Shown: piece by piece, positions 1 through 12,816 of the stretch
Numbering within the stretch: position 1 is the first letter of the stretch
Layout: each line of letters begins with the position of its first letter
NCBI RefSeq assembly: GCF_021347895.1
Contig: NC_067135.1
Location: 24,997,847-25,061,846, forward strand
Direction of reading: 5' to 3'
Length of the DNA stretch: 64,000 bases
DNA from: Acanthochromis polyacanthus
Taxonomy: Eukaryota; Chordata; Actinopteri; Pomacentridae
Translations under genes and position numbers: made by a program
Notes under the pieces: model-generated
The model's input: only the letters and a program-made list of their open reading frames with translations
What the model was told of the DNA's origin: nothing
The model's database searches: none

Positions 1-1325
1 TTGTATCTGTTAACAGGAAAGATTTTCTCTGTTTAAACCGCTGCTGCTTGAACTAATTCCATCTTTTGCTTCCTCTACGACATGAATTAAAGATGTGACG
101 GTGAAAAAACAACCCAAAAGTCATTTCTTCATTTATTGAACCTCCTTATGATGGTAATCTCATGAAACAATCGTATATGTTTATTGTTTTGATTGTTTGG
201 AAATCTTCAATAAAACTCTGACTTGAAATCAACCCAGTGATGCTGCACTTTTATTAAGACTAGAAGCTACTTATCAAAGTCTGTATCATGAAAATAAACT
301 CATTTTGATGTTTCCAAAGCTCAAATTTACCATCATGCTGAGCAAAAGTCAAAATTACAACCCAATAAATCTGACTCTATATAACATTACGACCACCTGC
401 CAAATATTGTGTTGGTTCCTGACCCATCGAGGTGTTCTGTGGTATCTGGACTCCACCAGACCCCTGAAGGTGTTCTGTGGTATCTGGACTCCACTAGCCG
501 AATCTATGCAAGGATCTGCAGTCTATGGTCTGACAGAGAATGAATAAAACAACCAGGTTTATATAGCAGGAGGTGAGATGTGACCAGGTGAGCTGAGTGA
601 GGAATCACCACAGCTGACTCTTATACTCCAATTAGCAGAGTGCAGGAAGCTTATGAGATGCAGGGAGAGAGATCATCACATCCATGGAGGCCAAACCTCA
701 CAACTTCCAGGACTTCAAGGATCTGCTGCTAACATCTTGGTGTCAGATACCACAGAACACCTTCAGGGTCTAGTGGAGTCCAGATACCACAGAACACCTT
801 CAGGGTCTAGTGGAATCCAGATACCACAGAACACCTTCAGGGTCTAGTGGAGTCCATGCCTCGACAGATCAGGGACCAACACAATATTAGGCGGGTGGTC
901 ATAGTGTTATATCTGATTGGTGTATAGATAGAGGGAGTTTTATTTAATTAGAATTTTGACCTGTGCTCAGCCTGACATTAAAGTTGATTTGGAAAAACAT
1001 CAAGATGATTTACATAACTTACATGATACAGATTTTGATAAGTAGCTTGTAATCTTGATAAAAGTGCAGCGTCACCGGGTTAAATTCAGGTCAGAGTTTT
1101 ATTGAAGATTTCCAAACAATAAAAACAACAAACATATATGATTGTTTCATGTGATGCCCATCATAAGACCTGTTCCAGACTTTGAGTTGATGGTTGTGGA
1201 AGAGGTTCGATAAATGAAGACGTGACTTTTGGGTTGTATTTTCACCGTCACATCTTTAATTCATGTCATAGAGGAAGCAAAAGATGGAATCAGTTCAAGC
1301 AGCAGCGGTTTAAAAAGAGAAAATG
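1..1325. repeat. Large fold-back (inverted) repeat
   Basis: The first ~480 bases reappear as an imperfect reverse complement in about 800-1325. For example, the stretch with GCTGCTGCTTGAACT near 41 pairs with AGTTCAAGCAGCAGC near 1297, and the block around 230-330 pairs with about 985-1090. The centre holds a minisatellite. A partial copy of the same family lies at 10548-10640, so this is a dispersed element and not a local accident. No coding potential is seen. The left end may lie outside the window. The transposon family was not recognised. Confidence 0.75.
424..860. repeat. 37-bp minisatellite, both orientations
   Basis: A 37-bp unit containing ACCACAGAACACCTTCAGGG occurs about three times in tandem at 745-855. 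Its reverse complement occurs about twice at 428-495. The two blocks flank the centre of the fold-back repeat, so each arm carries its own array. Short reading frames across this block are a product of the repeat and not genes. Confidence 0.8.
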
Positions 1326-2635
1326 TTTCACGTTAAAAGATGCAATCAAAAGTAAAATCCTGTTTGATTTGGTCTACAGTCAATAAAGAAATGACATCAG
1401 TGTTTATTTGGTGATTAAAAGGAAATAAAAGATAACATGCACGTAAATCATTGGGTCATGGTTTTACAATCAGCTTTCCAGCCATAAATGTTCATCCAAA
1501 GAGACAGAGTCCGTCACTCAATCACTTCCTCCACCAGCAAACAGCCTCAACGCTTCGCACATCAAGTAAGACACAATTTTGAGTGTTTTTAATGTTTTTA
1601 GAAGGTAATTTACACCACTGATGATTAATAATGAGTAGATGAGAGTTTGAAATAATGACTTTAGTCCAAGTTTTGTCAGCTGTTAAGTGTAATCATCTTC
1701 ATTTTCTCTGTGATTACTGTAAAAAAGCAACTGGATTAGAAATAAAAACATCTTTAAAGTTGTAGAAGAGAAGTCAAACCCGACAAAAGTACAAAATATG
1801 TTGAATATCTGAATGCTTTGCTGCAGATTACTGTTAGTTTTCAAGATTTTAAGGAGAGATTGCAGCGTCCGATCAGAAAATTTCACTGCTAAAGGTCTGT
1901 TTATTGTCATGCCTTCTTGCTACCTGACTGAAGTTACTTTAAATGCCAGTTTTTTTTTCAGCAGCAAATACTTGGAAGATAAATTCTCAATTTAAAAAAG
2001 CGTACATTAATAAACTGATTAAGTTTACAGGGATCAGGACTGAATGCAGTACACTGAAAAAAAGAGAATCTTTACAACCATTTTGAAATAATTATTTAAT
2101 TAAGTTTATCTAAATCGATAGAGCTACTAAATTTTTTTGATTCTTCTCAAATGAGTTTCAGGAATTTTAAGTTTCACATTTTTTCAACGTTCCTGTTTGC
2201 TTCATCCAAATGCAAAATGTTAAAACACAGTTTTTTTTAAACTTGCTTTTTCTGTGATCCTCGTAAAAGAAAACCTAAATTTTTTAGAAACTTCATGGTG
2301 TCAGATGGTAAAGAGGTGTTGTTGTTTTTTTTTTTCACACTTTCACCAAAACTAGTTCCAGTTTAAAGGGTCAATTTCAAGTTGAGATTCAAGATTCAAA
2401 ACAATTAAAGCAGCAGTTTGCATCAGTGCAGTTGAGTTATGAAAACTTCTACAGAAATTACTACAATGAGTGAAAGGAATTGGCTGCACTACTTTAAATG
2501 ACTGAATACTTGACAGCGTCAGCACAGGTTTTTAAGGTTTTATTTATTTGGAATCAAGTTATCATTAATTTACTACAGCATGAATTGTGTTTCAAATCAA
2601 TTAAGACAACCATTGTAGTTTAAATTACAGATATC
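1326..2635. other. Intergenic, possible 5' UTR exon donor
   Basis: No gene or repeat family was recognised here. A good splice-donor sequence (CATCAA|GTAAGAC, GT at 1566-1567) follows a purine/pyrimidine-mixed segment. Together with the splice acceptor just before the 7TM coding exon (about 5527), it could mark a 5' untranslated exon of that gene. This is inference only, with no transcript evidence. Confidence 0.3.
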
Positions 2636-2870
2636 CAGTGCTGTGAAAAAGTATTTGCCCCCCTACAGAAATCTTCTATTTTTGCATATTTGTCATATTT
2701 GAAGGTTTCAATGCAAAAACCTCCAAGAACATTTTGCTGCAGCGTTATAAACCAGTGTGGGGAAATGACCCAATTTTATGGTTGGAGTTGGGTTTTATAG
2801 AGCTGATTATAAATGAACACAACAGTCTGTTTTATGGATAGAAAAAAACTTCTAGCACAGAGGTGATGTA

Positions 2871-4504
<1,634 letters not shown>

Positions 4505-5155
4505 TATGATAAACACGTTGCTTTGAGAAAGTATTTGCTCCCCTGCAGAAATCTGGAGTTTTTGCAGGTAGTAAGTGAAATATGCTGATAAAAGGACCCA
4601 TTTTAAATGTTGTATTGAAGTTTATCTAAACTGAGTTAACAAGTGGTAGTAAAGCTACAGGTTGAAATTAGAGCAACTGAAATATTTTGATTTCTCTCAG
4701 ATGTTCATAATTTGAGGGAAAATCCATTTTCAATCTGCTGCACTACAGAAACCTTTTATTTTTGCATAATTTTCAATGTTAAATGTTTGAGATCATCAAA
4801 TTAATTTTACAGTTTGTTTTACAGACTGATTGTGCTATTTTTCAGGAAGTGTCTTGTCAATCGTGAAAAACTGAAATATTATACAAAGATAACCCAAGAA
4901 AACACAAAATGTAGTTTTCAAATCATGATTTCATTTTTTGAGGAAAACCACTGTCCACTTCATCTTGCCCTATTGTGAAAAAGTAATTGCCCCCTTATCT
5001 ACCAATCTACCAAATGACCAAATTCATTCATCAGTTGGGTTCAGTTTCTCCATCCACACTCACATATGATTACTGCCAGGCTTGTTGAACCTAAACATCA
5101 CTAAATAGAACCTGTCTTCATTGTGAAGTAGATAAAGGCTCTGAAAAAGCAGCAC

Positions 5156-5280
5156 ATGATGCCACGTTCTGAAGAGATTCAAGAACAGATGAGGAACAAA
5201 GTCACTGACATTCATCAGTCTGGAGGGTTTCAAAGTCATTGCTGAGGCTCTGGGACTCCAGAGAACCAGTGATGGCCAAC
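5156..5280 (+). pseudogene. Tc1-type transposase N-terminal fragment
   Basis: The translation starts MMPRSEEIQEQMRNKV and ends in a degraded helix-turn-helix, stopping soon after HQSGG. The same N-terminus appears in the relic on the minus strand ending at 23437, which shows both come from one old Tc1-type family. The fragment is non-functional. Confidence 0.65.
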
Positions 5281-5554
5281 CTGTTATTAAGTTTAGGGGG
5301 CAATTCCTTTTTCACAGGGCTGGTATAGGTTTTCAGTAAATCATCATTTCAAAACTGTAATGTTTTGTGGGTTATCTCTGTCTAATATTCAATAAATATA
5401 AATACTAGTTTGGTGATCTGGAACATTTAAGTGTGAGAAATATACAACAATCAAAGAAATACTTTTTTTCACAGCTCTGTATTTTGCATATCATGTTTAA
5501 AATGATGTTTTTTTCTCCGTCCTCCAGCAGGTCGACAGCTGAGACTAACACATC

Positions 5555-6493
5555 ATGGAGTCCAGTTCCATCAGTTTGAAATCCATCCGGGAGGCAGCAA
5601 CGAACAGTTCAGGTGGTTACAGAAACCCTGTCCTGGCAGGAGGATTCCTGATAGGAAGCTCCCTGCTGGGCCTCCTCGTCATCATCTGGGCCTTCTGGTA
5701 CCATCGACGCAATCTCAGCTTTTTTAAAAGAGCCTGCGCCATGTCCATGTCCTGCCAGGGTTACAACGTCATGAGTTTTCAAGTCATCTTCAACACTCTG
5801 GTGTCTCTGCTCATCAATGACGCTGTGAAGCTGATCGTGGCAATAATCTTTGGAGCTACACTGATTACATCATCCTGCAATGTAATCAATTGTTTAACTC
5901 TTGACGTGACATGGTTTCTCACCAGGTGGTGTACAATGAATGTTCATCTTGTGAACGCCTCAGTGTGCATCTATAATCTTCGTCAGCCACTGAGTGTAGC
6001 CAGGTATCGCATCATCGAAGCAGCGGTTGGTGTAGTGAATCTCAGTACGATCCCACTTTATATCTTTGTCCCCAAAGTGGCCGTATTCTTTTTGGCCGCT
6101 TTCATGTTTCTGTTTGTTCTGTCCGTCATTGTAATGTCTACAGCGCCTACTTCATCCCCGTTCACTGACACCCTGAAGAGACGGATTGTACTCGTTGCCA
6201 TGTGCAACTTCCTGGTTGTCTACGTCCCCACTTTCATTGTTCAGTGCCTCATTGACTATACTGACTCAGAGAATTATAAAAATATTTATTTGGATGTGCA
6301 GGTTTTCACAAACTTTCACCTCATTTTCGATGGACTCCAGTGCGCTTTATTCCTGACGGTCCCTTCTGGAGAAGAACAGCAACAACAGCAGAAAGAAGAG
6401 CTACAACAGCAACAACAGCAGAAAGAAGAGCTACAAATGCCCCAACAGCTGGGTTTCCAAAATGCGGGATTCACTCGTTCTACAAATGCATAG
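5555..6493 (+). CDS. Putative seven-transmembrane receptor-like protein, single coding exon
   Basis: The 312-residue protein has an N-glycosylation site near the start (NSS, about residue 17) and roughly seven hydrophobic segments: about 26-50, 74-100, 105-125, 150-172, 176-196, 208-230 and 245-262. A segment LINDAVKLIV and the motif RQPLSVARY after the third hydrophobic stretch recall fish odorant-receptor-like (OR131-type) and other chemoreceptor-like 7TM proteins. However, there is no DRY and no NPxxY, so the subfamily is not settled. The C-terminal tail is two copies of a Gln-rich/KEEL repeat. The start is supported by a likely 3' splice site (TCCGTCCTCCAG, ending about 5528) shortly upstream, which implies a 5' untranslated exon. 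It would be a plasma-membrane receptor; the ligand is unknown. It could also be a decaying family member. Confidence 0.6.
   Translation: MESSSISLKSIREAATNSSGGYRNPVLAGGFLIGSSLLGLLVIIWAFWYHRRNLSFFKRACAMSMSCQGYNVMSFQVIFNTLVSLLINDAVKLIVAIIFGATLITSSCNVINCLTLDVTWFLTRWCTMNVHLVNASVCIYNLRQPLSVARYRIIEAAVGVVNLSTIPLYIFVPKVAVFFLAAFMFLFVLSVIVMSTAPTSSPFTDTLKRRIVLVAMCNFLVVYVPTFIVQCLIDYTDSENYKNIYLDVQVFTNFHLIFDGLQCALFLTVPSGEEQQQQQKEELQQQQQQKEELQMPQQLGFQNAGFTRSTNA
6375..6434 (+). repeat. 30-bp tandem repeat encoding Gln-rich tail
   Basis: Two exact 30-bp units built of CAA/CAG codons followed by AAAGAAGAGCTA lie in the last exon of the 7TM-like protein. Each adds about ten residues (QQQQQKEEL type). Such a tract is prone to length variation. 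Confidence 0.85.
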
Positions 6494-7042
6494 CAATAAC
6501 AAGCAAAATTATGTCTCTGCACCATAAAAATCAATGTGCATCCCAACCATTGGTAGATAACCTAGCATTGTTTCACTATTCATAATCATTACTGTCTTCA
6601 TGGACTGTATCTGTTGGACAGAAGGCTGCAGCTCCTACTTTATTCATGTAAACCTTGAAATCACAGATGAAAATCCCTGTTTTATCCTCTCTGTCAGATT
6701 TAAAATCGAGCATAAAACAAGAAGAAATGTGTGAATATTTTCATAATGTGCTGGCAGTGGAGAGCTGCAGAAAATGAAGTTGACAGAAATAGCAGCTACT
6801 TTGAAAACTTTTCAAAATAAAACATCTGTTCAATATGTTGGTTTGTCCAATTACTTAAAGGTGCAGGGCACATCTAAAATGTGCTGGAATTCATACAGTG
6901 TTCAACTGATCTGAATGTAAATACCCTCAAATTAAAGCTGAAAGTCTGAACTTGAAGCACTTCTGTACTTTTTTCATTTCAAATCCATGTCATTTGGTAG
7001 AATGGTAGATCAGGGGGCAATTACTTTTTCACTTAGGGCAAG
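6494..7042. other. 3' flank of 7TM-like gene with Tc1-type relic end
   Basis: Nothing coding is recognised. A polyadenylation-like AATAAA is at about 6817. From about 6985 the sequence (GGGGGCAATTACTTTTTCAC) matches the internal 5' part of the same Tc1-type relic seen at 5310 and 23600. It continues after the hAT insertion at 9983-10085. Confidence 0.5.
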
Positions 7043-9982
7043 CAGGGCCGGCCCTAGGACTTTGGTGGCCCTAAGCAAGATTTTTTTTGTGGCCCCAAAA
7101 CATGCACAGGGCAACTACCAAATCGCGTGCACAGCTTGTAATTGGGTTAAAACACACATGCACATGATTAACAGCAAATATTCAGCCCACTCCTGAACTT
7201 CCTTTTTGGAGCCATGATGCCATCTCTTGTGCTACTGCTTTTCCATCTGTGGCTTCTGCAGACCAGTGTAATCGATCAAGTTTGAAACGGTGCCGTGGTG
7301 TCACAGTATCCTAACTTACACACGAAGCATGGAGTCACCAACTGACTGCTGGTTTATTTTTCTTTCCTGTATTTTTCCCATATAGTTTTCTAATAAGCCA
7401 GTTTAAATTGATATGTTACCATGATGATTTATGTTTTATTGAAATAAAGACAGGCATGGGCGTAACCACCATCTCAGAAGTGAGGGGGACAAATTTTTCA
7501 GAGTGATTTATCATTCTCTTACATTTAATTGCACCGTCCTTAGTGGCTAAAGAACCACATAATCCCTAACAGCCACAGTACAATACCAGGGGACCAACTA
7601 CGCTAGTTCTTTAAAGTATAAAGTATAAAACTTTAAACTATAAAATCTAAAGTTTTAGTGGCCAAACTCTAGTTGAGTTGACAACAATGTCCCTTGAACA
7701 TCTACTGGACGAGTAGCCAAAGGTGCCAAACACTGAACATGAAATGATCAGTACTGCCTGGTTTCTCCCTGCAATAGATATCTTATTTTCAGGAAGTTAT
7801 AATCTCTCCTTACCTGTAAAGACCCTACATCCTTGTCCCTGCTGCTGGCCTCTGATCCATCTCCTCCCTGACTCTGCTCTTTCTGTTATGGCAATAAACA
7901 TTAAAAAATGTGGTAAGAAAAATTCCGAAATAGCATTAGGAAGAGTAAAAATTGCAGTAGAATTTAACCTCAAAATCACTTTAACCCATGGATACATTTT
8001 TTTTTTTCACCTCTGCAGACCCTGCATGGTCAACATTACTGCTGGCCGCCGCCTCTGGTCCATCTCCTGCCTGACTCTGCTCTTTGTTATGGAAGTAATC
8101 ATTAAAAATCTGAAAATCAAAATTCTGAGATAGAATTAGAAAGAGAAGGAGTAAAAAATAGTTGTAAATTTATACCATAGATAGCCTATTCTTTTTTTCT
8201 CCTCCCTGACTCTCCTCTTGTGGGATCAAAAGACTTAAATACATGGAGAGCAATTGTGAGCACATCTTCTGCCCAGAAATGAAAGAGGACTGGGTTTATT
8301 CCAAGAATAAACTAATTAGCAGTAATGTAACAGAGGCAACCACATTTAAATTATTGTTAACTAGCTTAACATATCGATATATTGCCACGTTTTACCTTGT
8401 CATCACTTAGCTAACAAGTCTAACATTGTTTGCATCCAACAAGGTCACACAACTTACACGGTTTGTTTGGAAAAAACTGTGTAAAGTTTTTTGCTTCTTG
8501 CTAGCTCTGGCTGGTTTGCTAAACATTACTCCAGACACACGTTCAGCACTGCTCAGCATAGCAGCACGTCTCCTCTGGAACACCTGCGTTAGCATGCGCT
8601 CATGGTGCATTCAAAGACGGCTCGGGAAAACACGTTACTGGATGCTAATAACGGGTTTAGCTGTTGTAACGGCTGAAAAAAGTGCCGTGACATCTCTGGG
8701 GCTGCGGCTGCCGCCCAATCAGCGACACTGAACTTACAACGCGTGTTGGGTGGTTGCCAGGTTAGTCCGAAGCAAGTAATGTTAGATGGCAGTCTGTGGG
8801 TCAGACCATCAGACACAGTCAATTCGGGGGCCCCCTAGTGGCGGCGGGGCCCTAAGCAGCCGCTTAATTCGCGTATCGGGCAGGCATAAACTAACCGTGA
8901 CGTCACCCGTTGGTTTCAACGCTGAGAAAATGAAGCCCGGATTTTGCTACTTCCTGGTCGCCGTTTTGGATTTTTTGGAACCAGTGACGTAAAAAGCGTC
9001 ATCAAACAGGCTGTACCAGAGAGCAACTAGAGGCAGGATTGGCTGAGGACTCTCTTATCCCGCCCACGTTTTACCGCAGAGGCTTCTGTTGCTGTCCATC
9101 AAGTATAGCCACGCCCCCTGGCTCCGCCAACTTTAAGGATTTATTTAAAATTCAGTATTGATTTATTTTAAGATCGGCCACCTGATCTCTCATTTTGACC
9201 ATGAAAACTAACGGGAAAAAAATCCTGAGCTGTTGTCACAGCTCCCTTCTCCTCTGCCCTGTCTGTCTTGCCTGTCTCCCATCCACTCCTCTGCCCTGTC
9301 TCTCCCCCTGCAGCTTCTCAGCTGACTCCACTCAGGCAATCAACCTCCTCTTCGGCTCCGGGACAGCTGACGACCATCGACCTAATTACACACCCCAGCA
9401 ATAAGTACCGGCTCATCCTTCCACTCCCTGCCAGATTGTTGAACAAGAACCATGCAGTTCAGTTTGCTCTCCAGCCTCTCACAAAATCTGTTTGAGTTCC
9501 TGCCTTGTTTTCTCACGTTGTTTTCTCCTGCCTCCATACAGACCAGCTGTCCGGGATCCCCGCCATCCTCCTTCCCCTCCGGCTCTCCCCAAGACTAGTC
9601 ATCACCGGTTTCCCCCTGCCTGGACCCCCCGTTTCTGGCCAAAACCCTCCCACTACACCAGCCGCTCCTTCACCCTGGATTTCCCCCACCGTGCCATTAT
9701 TCACCCCCCAACAATAAATCACTTTCATTCAGCCAGCCTTGGTAATGTGGCTCTCTGCTTGGGTCCACCCGCTCGTTCGTGACAGCTGTAGAAAATCAGT
9801 CTATCAAATTTTATTTTTTCCAAAAATGAATTGGGGTCTATGGAGCAAAAGCTTTTTGGAGCCAACCCTAGCGGACGGCGTGATATTGCACGTTTTTTGC
9901 ACTTCCGGGTGGTCTTCAATTTTGGAGCCAGATGCTACGTCCACTTTATATACAGTCTATGGTATAGGGAGAGCCGGCCCTG
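7043..9982. mobile_element. hAT-type DNA transposon, non-autonomous
   Basis: The ends CAGGGCCGGCCCT and CCGGCCCTG are inverted and bounded by a perfect 8-bp duplication AGGGCAAG (7035-7042 and 9983-9990), the hAT hallmark. The host DNA on both sides belongs to one Tc1-type relic, which confirms the insertion. No transposase was recognised inside. The interior is composite: a solo LTR at 9234-9784 and other old repeats, including a segment ending in TTTATATACAGTCTATGG near 9937-9960 that is common in fish repeats. Confidence 0.85.
9234..9784 (+). mobile_element. Solo LTR, retrotransposon fossil
   Basis: The segment begins TGTCACAGCTCCC and ends GTTCGTGACA (TG...CA) and is flanked by a 5-bp duplication GCTGT (9229-9233 and 9785-9789). 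It is C-rich with an AATAAA near 9713, consistent with an LTR polyadenylation signal. The layout fits a Ty3/Gypsy-type solo LTR left by recombination, though the family is inferred. It is nested inside the hAT. Confidence 0.8.
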
Positions 9983-10519
9983 AGGGCAAGATAAGATGGA
10001 CAGCATCTTTCTTTCACAAAAATAAAATCAATCACTTGAAAATTGCATTTTGTGTTTTCTTGGGTTATCTTTGTCTCATATAACAGTTTTTCTCAATTGA
10101 TAAGAAACTAAATTCCATTCACTGCACACAGCCACCAACTGACTGCACACATTTCTCATAAACAGGCTTCTCCTGTCTAAATTTCCAAAACTCTTGCACT
10201 CTTTTTGCAAAAGACTGAACATGTTTTTTGCTCATTTGAACACACCTTTTCACTCACAGCACACATTTTTCAAAAAGTGAACACTATGAAGCAGAATTTG
10301 GATGCTGTTCCAACACTGCTGTTACAATTAAGACACAACAGGTCAAAACTGAAAACACTTTAGCCAATGAACTGCACACTATAAAACCTGCTGGCAGATG
10401 GCATTACTTTGGCCTCCAGTACTACTGTGAGGAAAATCTGAGTTATTTTTTGATCAGTACGTCTTTTAACTGGCACACAAAACACGTCTGTAGGACTTCC
10501 TTCTTTCTCCTGAGAAATC
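9983..10519. other. Tc1-type relic end and unassigned sequence
   Basis: The first ~100 bases continue the Tc1-type relic interrupted by the hAT. The remainder (about 10086-10519) holds repeated ACTGCACAC / GAACACA-like words but no gene or family I recognise. Confidence 0.4.
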
Positions 10520-11975
10520 TTGTAAAAATGTTACTTCCAGGCTTGACACACCTTCAGGGGTCTAGTGGAGTCCAGGCCTCGTTGGGCCAGGGACCAACAC
10601 AGTATTAGACAGGTGGTCATACTGTCATGTGTGATTGGTGTATACAGGGAGAGATTTATTTGGTAGCTAAACATGACAAAGTTAAATCTTAACCAGTCTT
10701 GTATCTTGGAAATAGGCCTTTAGAAGTTTACAGCAATTGTCACTGCATCCTTTCCCTGAGTGAAGATCACAGCGTCATCTCCATACATCAGAAAAACTAT
10801 TCCATGAATTTGTTAATTCCAGGCTTGACTATTGCAATCCCTTATTATCAGGATGTCCCAATAGCTCTCTGAAACACCCACAGCTGATCCAAAACACTGC
10901 AGCCAGAGTACTGACGGAAGTTAGCAAGAGAGATCATATTTCTCCTATACTGGTTTCTCTCCATTGGCTTCCTGTTAAATCCAGAATAGAATTTAAAATC
11001 CTTCTCCTGACATCCAAAGCGACCAATCTCCATCACATCTTAAAGACCAAATAGTACCACATCATCCTAGCAGAACTTTTCGCTCTCAGATTGCAGGTTT
11101 ACTTGTTGTCCCCAGACTTTCAGAATCTCTAAAAGTAGAATGGGAGGCAGAACCTTCAGTTATCAGCTCCTCTCCTGTGGAACCAGCTCCCAGTTTGGAT
11201 TCAGGGGGCAGACACCCTCTCTATTGTGAAGACCAGGCTTAAAGCCTTCTTTTTTGACAAATCTAATAATTAGGATGACCCTGAAGGTGTCAGTTGGAGT
11301 CTGCATGTATGGGGCACAACTGACTTCTTCATGGACGTCCCTTAACTCTTCCTCTTGTTATGCTGCTATAGGCCTCGGCTGCTTGGGGACCTCTCTGGAT
11401 GCACTCAGTCCTTCTCTATCTACCTTTGCATTTCCTATAAGTAGCATTATTGCATTCACTCTGTTTCCCACTGTTTCCTTTCTCCGAGTGTCCCTCTCAC
11501 CCACTGCTTCCAGCTCCCCATTTCCACTAATCTACTCTGCATCACCCTTACCATACTTGATATTCTCATCTACACACTGTTTGAATTTTACTACCAGCTG
11601 TATATGTAGTATATTTAATGTCAAAGCCGTACATCATAACAGTAAAGTTATGAATCCGTTTAAATGTTGGCTTCCATTTTGTATGTGTCATCTATCTCAT
11701 CACACATGTATCAAATTGTGTGTTATATGTTTCCATGTTCCCCTCCCCCTTCTTCTCTCATTCCCCCTTCTCCTTTACCTCTTCTGTCCCTCTCAACCTG
11801 CCGGCCAGTGATAGATTGGTTCCCCCATGTTAGCTGGGCTCTGCTCAAGGTTTCTTCCCATTAAAAGGGAGTTGCTTTCTTGCTACTGTCGCCTTCGGGC
11901 TGCTCTCTCAACTTAATATTGTCCTTTTAAACTGGCTTGCTAATGTTGGTTGAAGCGCAACAAAATACCAAATAT
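10520..11975 (+). mobile_element. LINE 3' part (L2/CR1-like) with 3' UTR
   Basis: Conceptual translation across about 10830-11270 gives the degraded C-terminal part of a non-LTR reverse transcriptase ORF: DYCN-like, then QNTAARVL-like and LHWLPV-like blocks, ending near a KAFFFD-like block. It has stops and shifts. It is followed by a C/T-rich 3' UTR and the block GGTTTCTTCCCATTAAAAGG (11850-11870) that often ends such fish LINEs. It is 5'-truncated and inactive. A separate insertion at 10548-10812 interrupts it. Confidence 0.7.
10548..10812. mobile_element. Insertion inside LINE, with 17-bp duplication
   Basis: The host LINE sequence TTACTTCCAGGCTTGAC (10531-10547) is repeated as TTAATTCCAGGCTTGAC at 10813-10829, which looks like a target duplication. 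The left ~95 bases match the fold-back repeat at the window start (820-960). The right part, read on the minus strand, resembles a LINE reverse-transcriptase active-site region (YGDDAVIFT, about 10760-10790). It therefore seems to be a retroposed chimera or nested fragments. Confidence 0.5.
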
Positions 11976-12504
11976 TCCTTTAGTGTCTGACACGATGACG
12001 TTTCTTCAAATTTTACTGAGTAAAATTACAGAAAACGGAAACCATAAATACAAGCTTGTGTTGTAATGCTTTGCATTTGCGTAAAGGAAACAGAAACATT
12101 TGCGAACTTAAAGTTGACTTTCCTTAAAATTATCAACATTTGAGAGGAATCCAATGATTTCAGTAGCTCTAACTTCAACCTGTGACTTTAATGTCACTTG
12201 TTAACTCAGTTTAGATCAACTTGATTCAATAATACATTTAAATTGGTTTGTTTTTCATCATATTTCATTCAGTCCTTGAAAAACTGAAGATTTCTGTTGG
12301 GTGACAAATACTTTCTCACATCAAAGTGCTTATCACACATGGCCTCTGTGATGGGCTTTTTTTTTTCTCCACTGCTCATAAAAAGTCATAAAACTGATTA
12401 CTGTGTTTATTTGTGATCCGCTCTATAAACGCGCCTACAACCATAACATTAACAGGGCTATTTCCTCAAACTGGTTTGTAACGCTGCAGCAGCATGTTTC
12501 TGTG
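11976..12504. other. Unassigned, with Tc1-type relic traces
   Basis: No gene is seen. The stretch about 12160-12345 (GTTAACTCAGTTTAGATCAAC, then AAATACTTTCTCAC) is the reverse complement of parts of 4520-4650, so an old copy of that Tc1-type relic is present here on the minus strand. Confidence 0.4.
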
Positions 12505-12816
12505 GTAAATGGACTTGCTCTTATATAGCGCTTTTCTACTCATCAGAGTACTCAAAGCGCTTTTACAACAATTGCTCCCATTCACCCAGACACACACACA
12601 TTCACACACTAATGTGCAGGTTGCTAATCAACCTGCAACATCAGTCAGTATACATTCACACACCAGTGGAACAGTCACTGGTAGGCAATTCGGGGTTCAG
12701 AATCTTGCCCAAGGAAACTTCGGCATGCAGCACATAACTAGGCGAGAGCGGGAATCGAACCGCCAACCATTCGATCATTGGACGACCCGCTCTACCACCT
12801 GAGCCACAGCCGCCCC
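12505..12816 (-). mobile_element. tRNA-derived SINE
   Basis: Read on the minus strand, the element starts with a tRNA-like head. An A box (TGGCTCAGGTGGTAGAGCGG) lies near 12788-12807 and a B box (GGTTCGATTCCCGC) near 12751-12764. A body of the kind widespread in teleosts follows, with AGCGCTTT-like words at the far end (12527-12562). Its internal RNA polymerase III promoter looks well kept, but the element is a SINE and not a tRNA gene. Confidence 0.85.

Noticed and set aside
9492..9782. Pro-rich frames in the solo LTR
   Set aside because: C-rich LTR sequence gives open frames in several phases; no domain.
12740..12810. Possible tRNA gene from A and B boxes
   Set aside because: It is the head of a SINE: the acceptor stem does not close and the SINE body follows.
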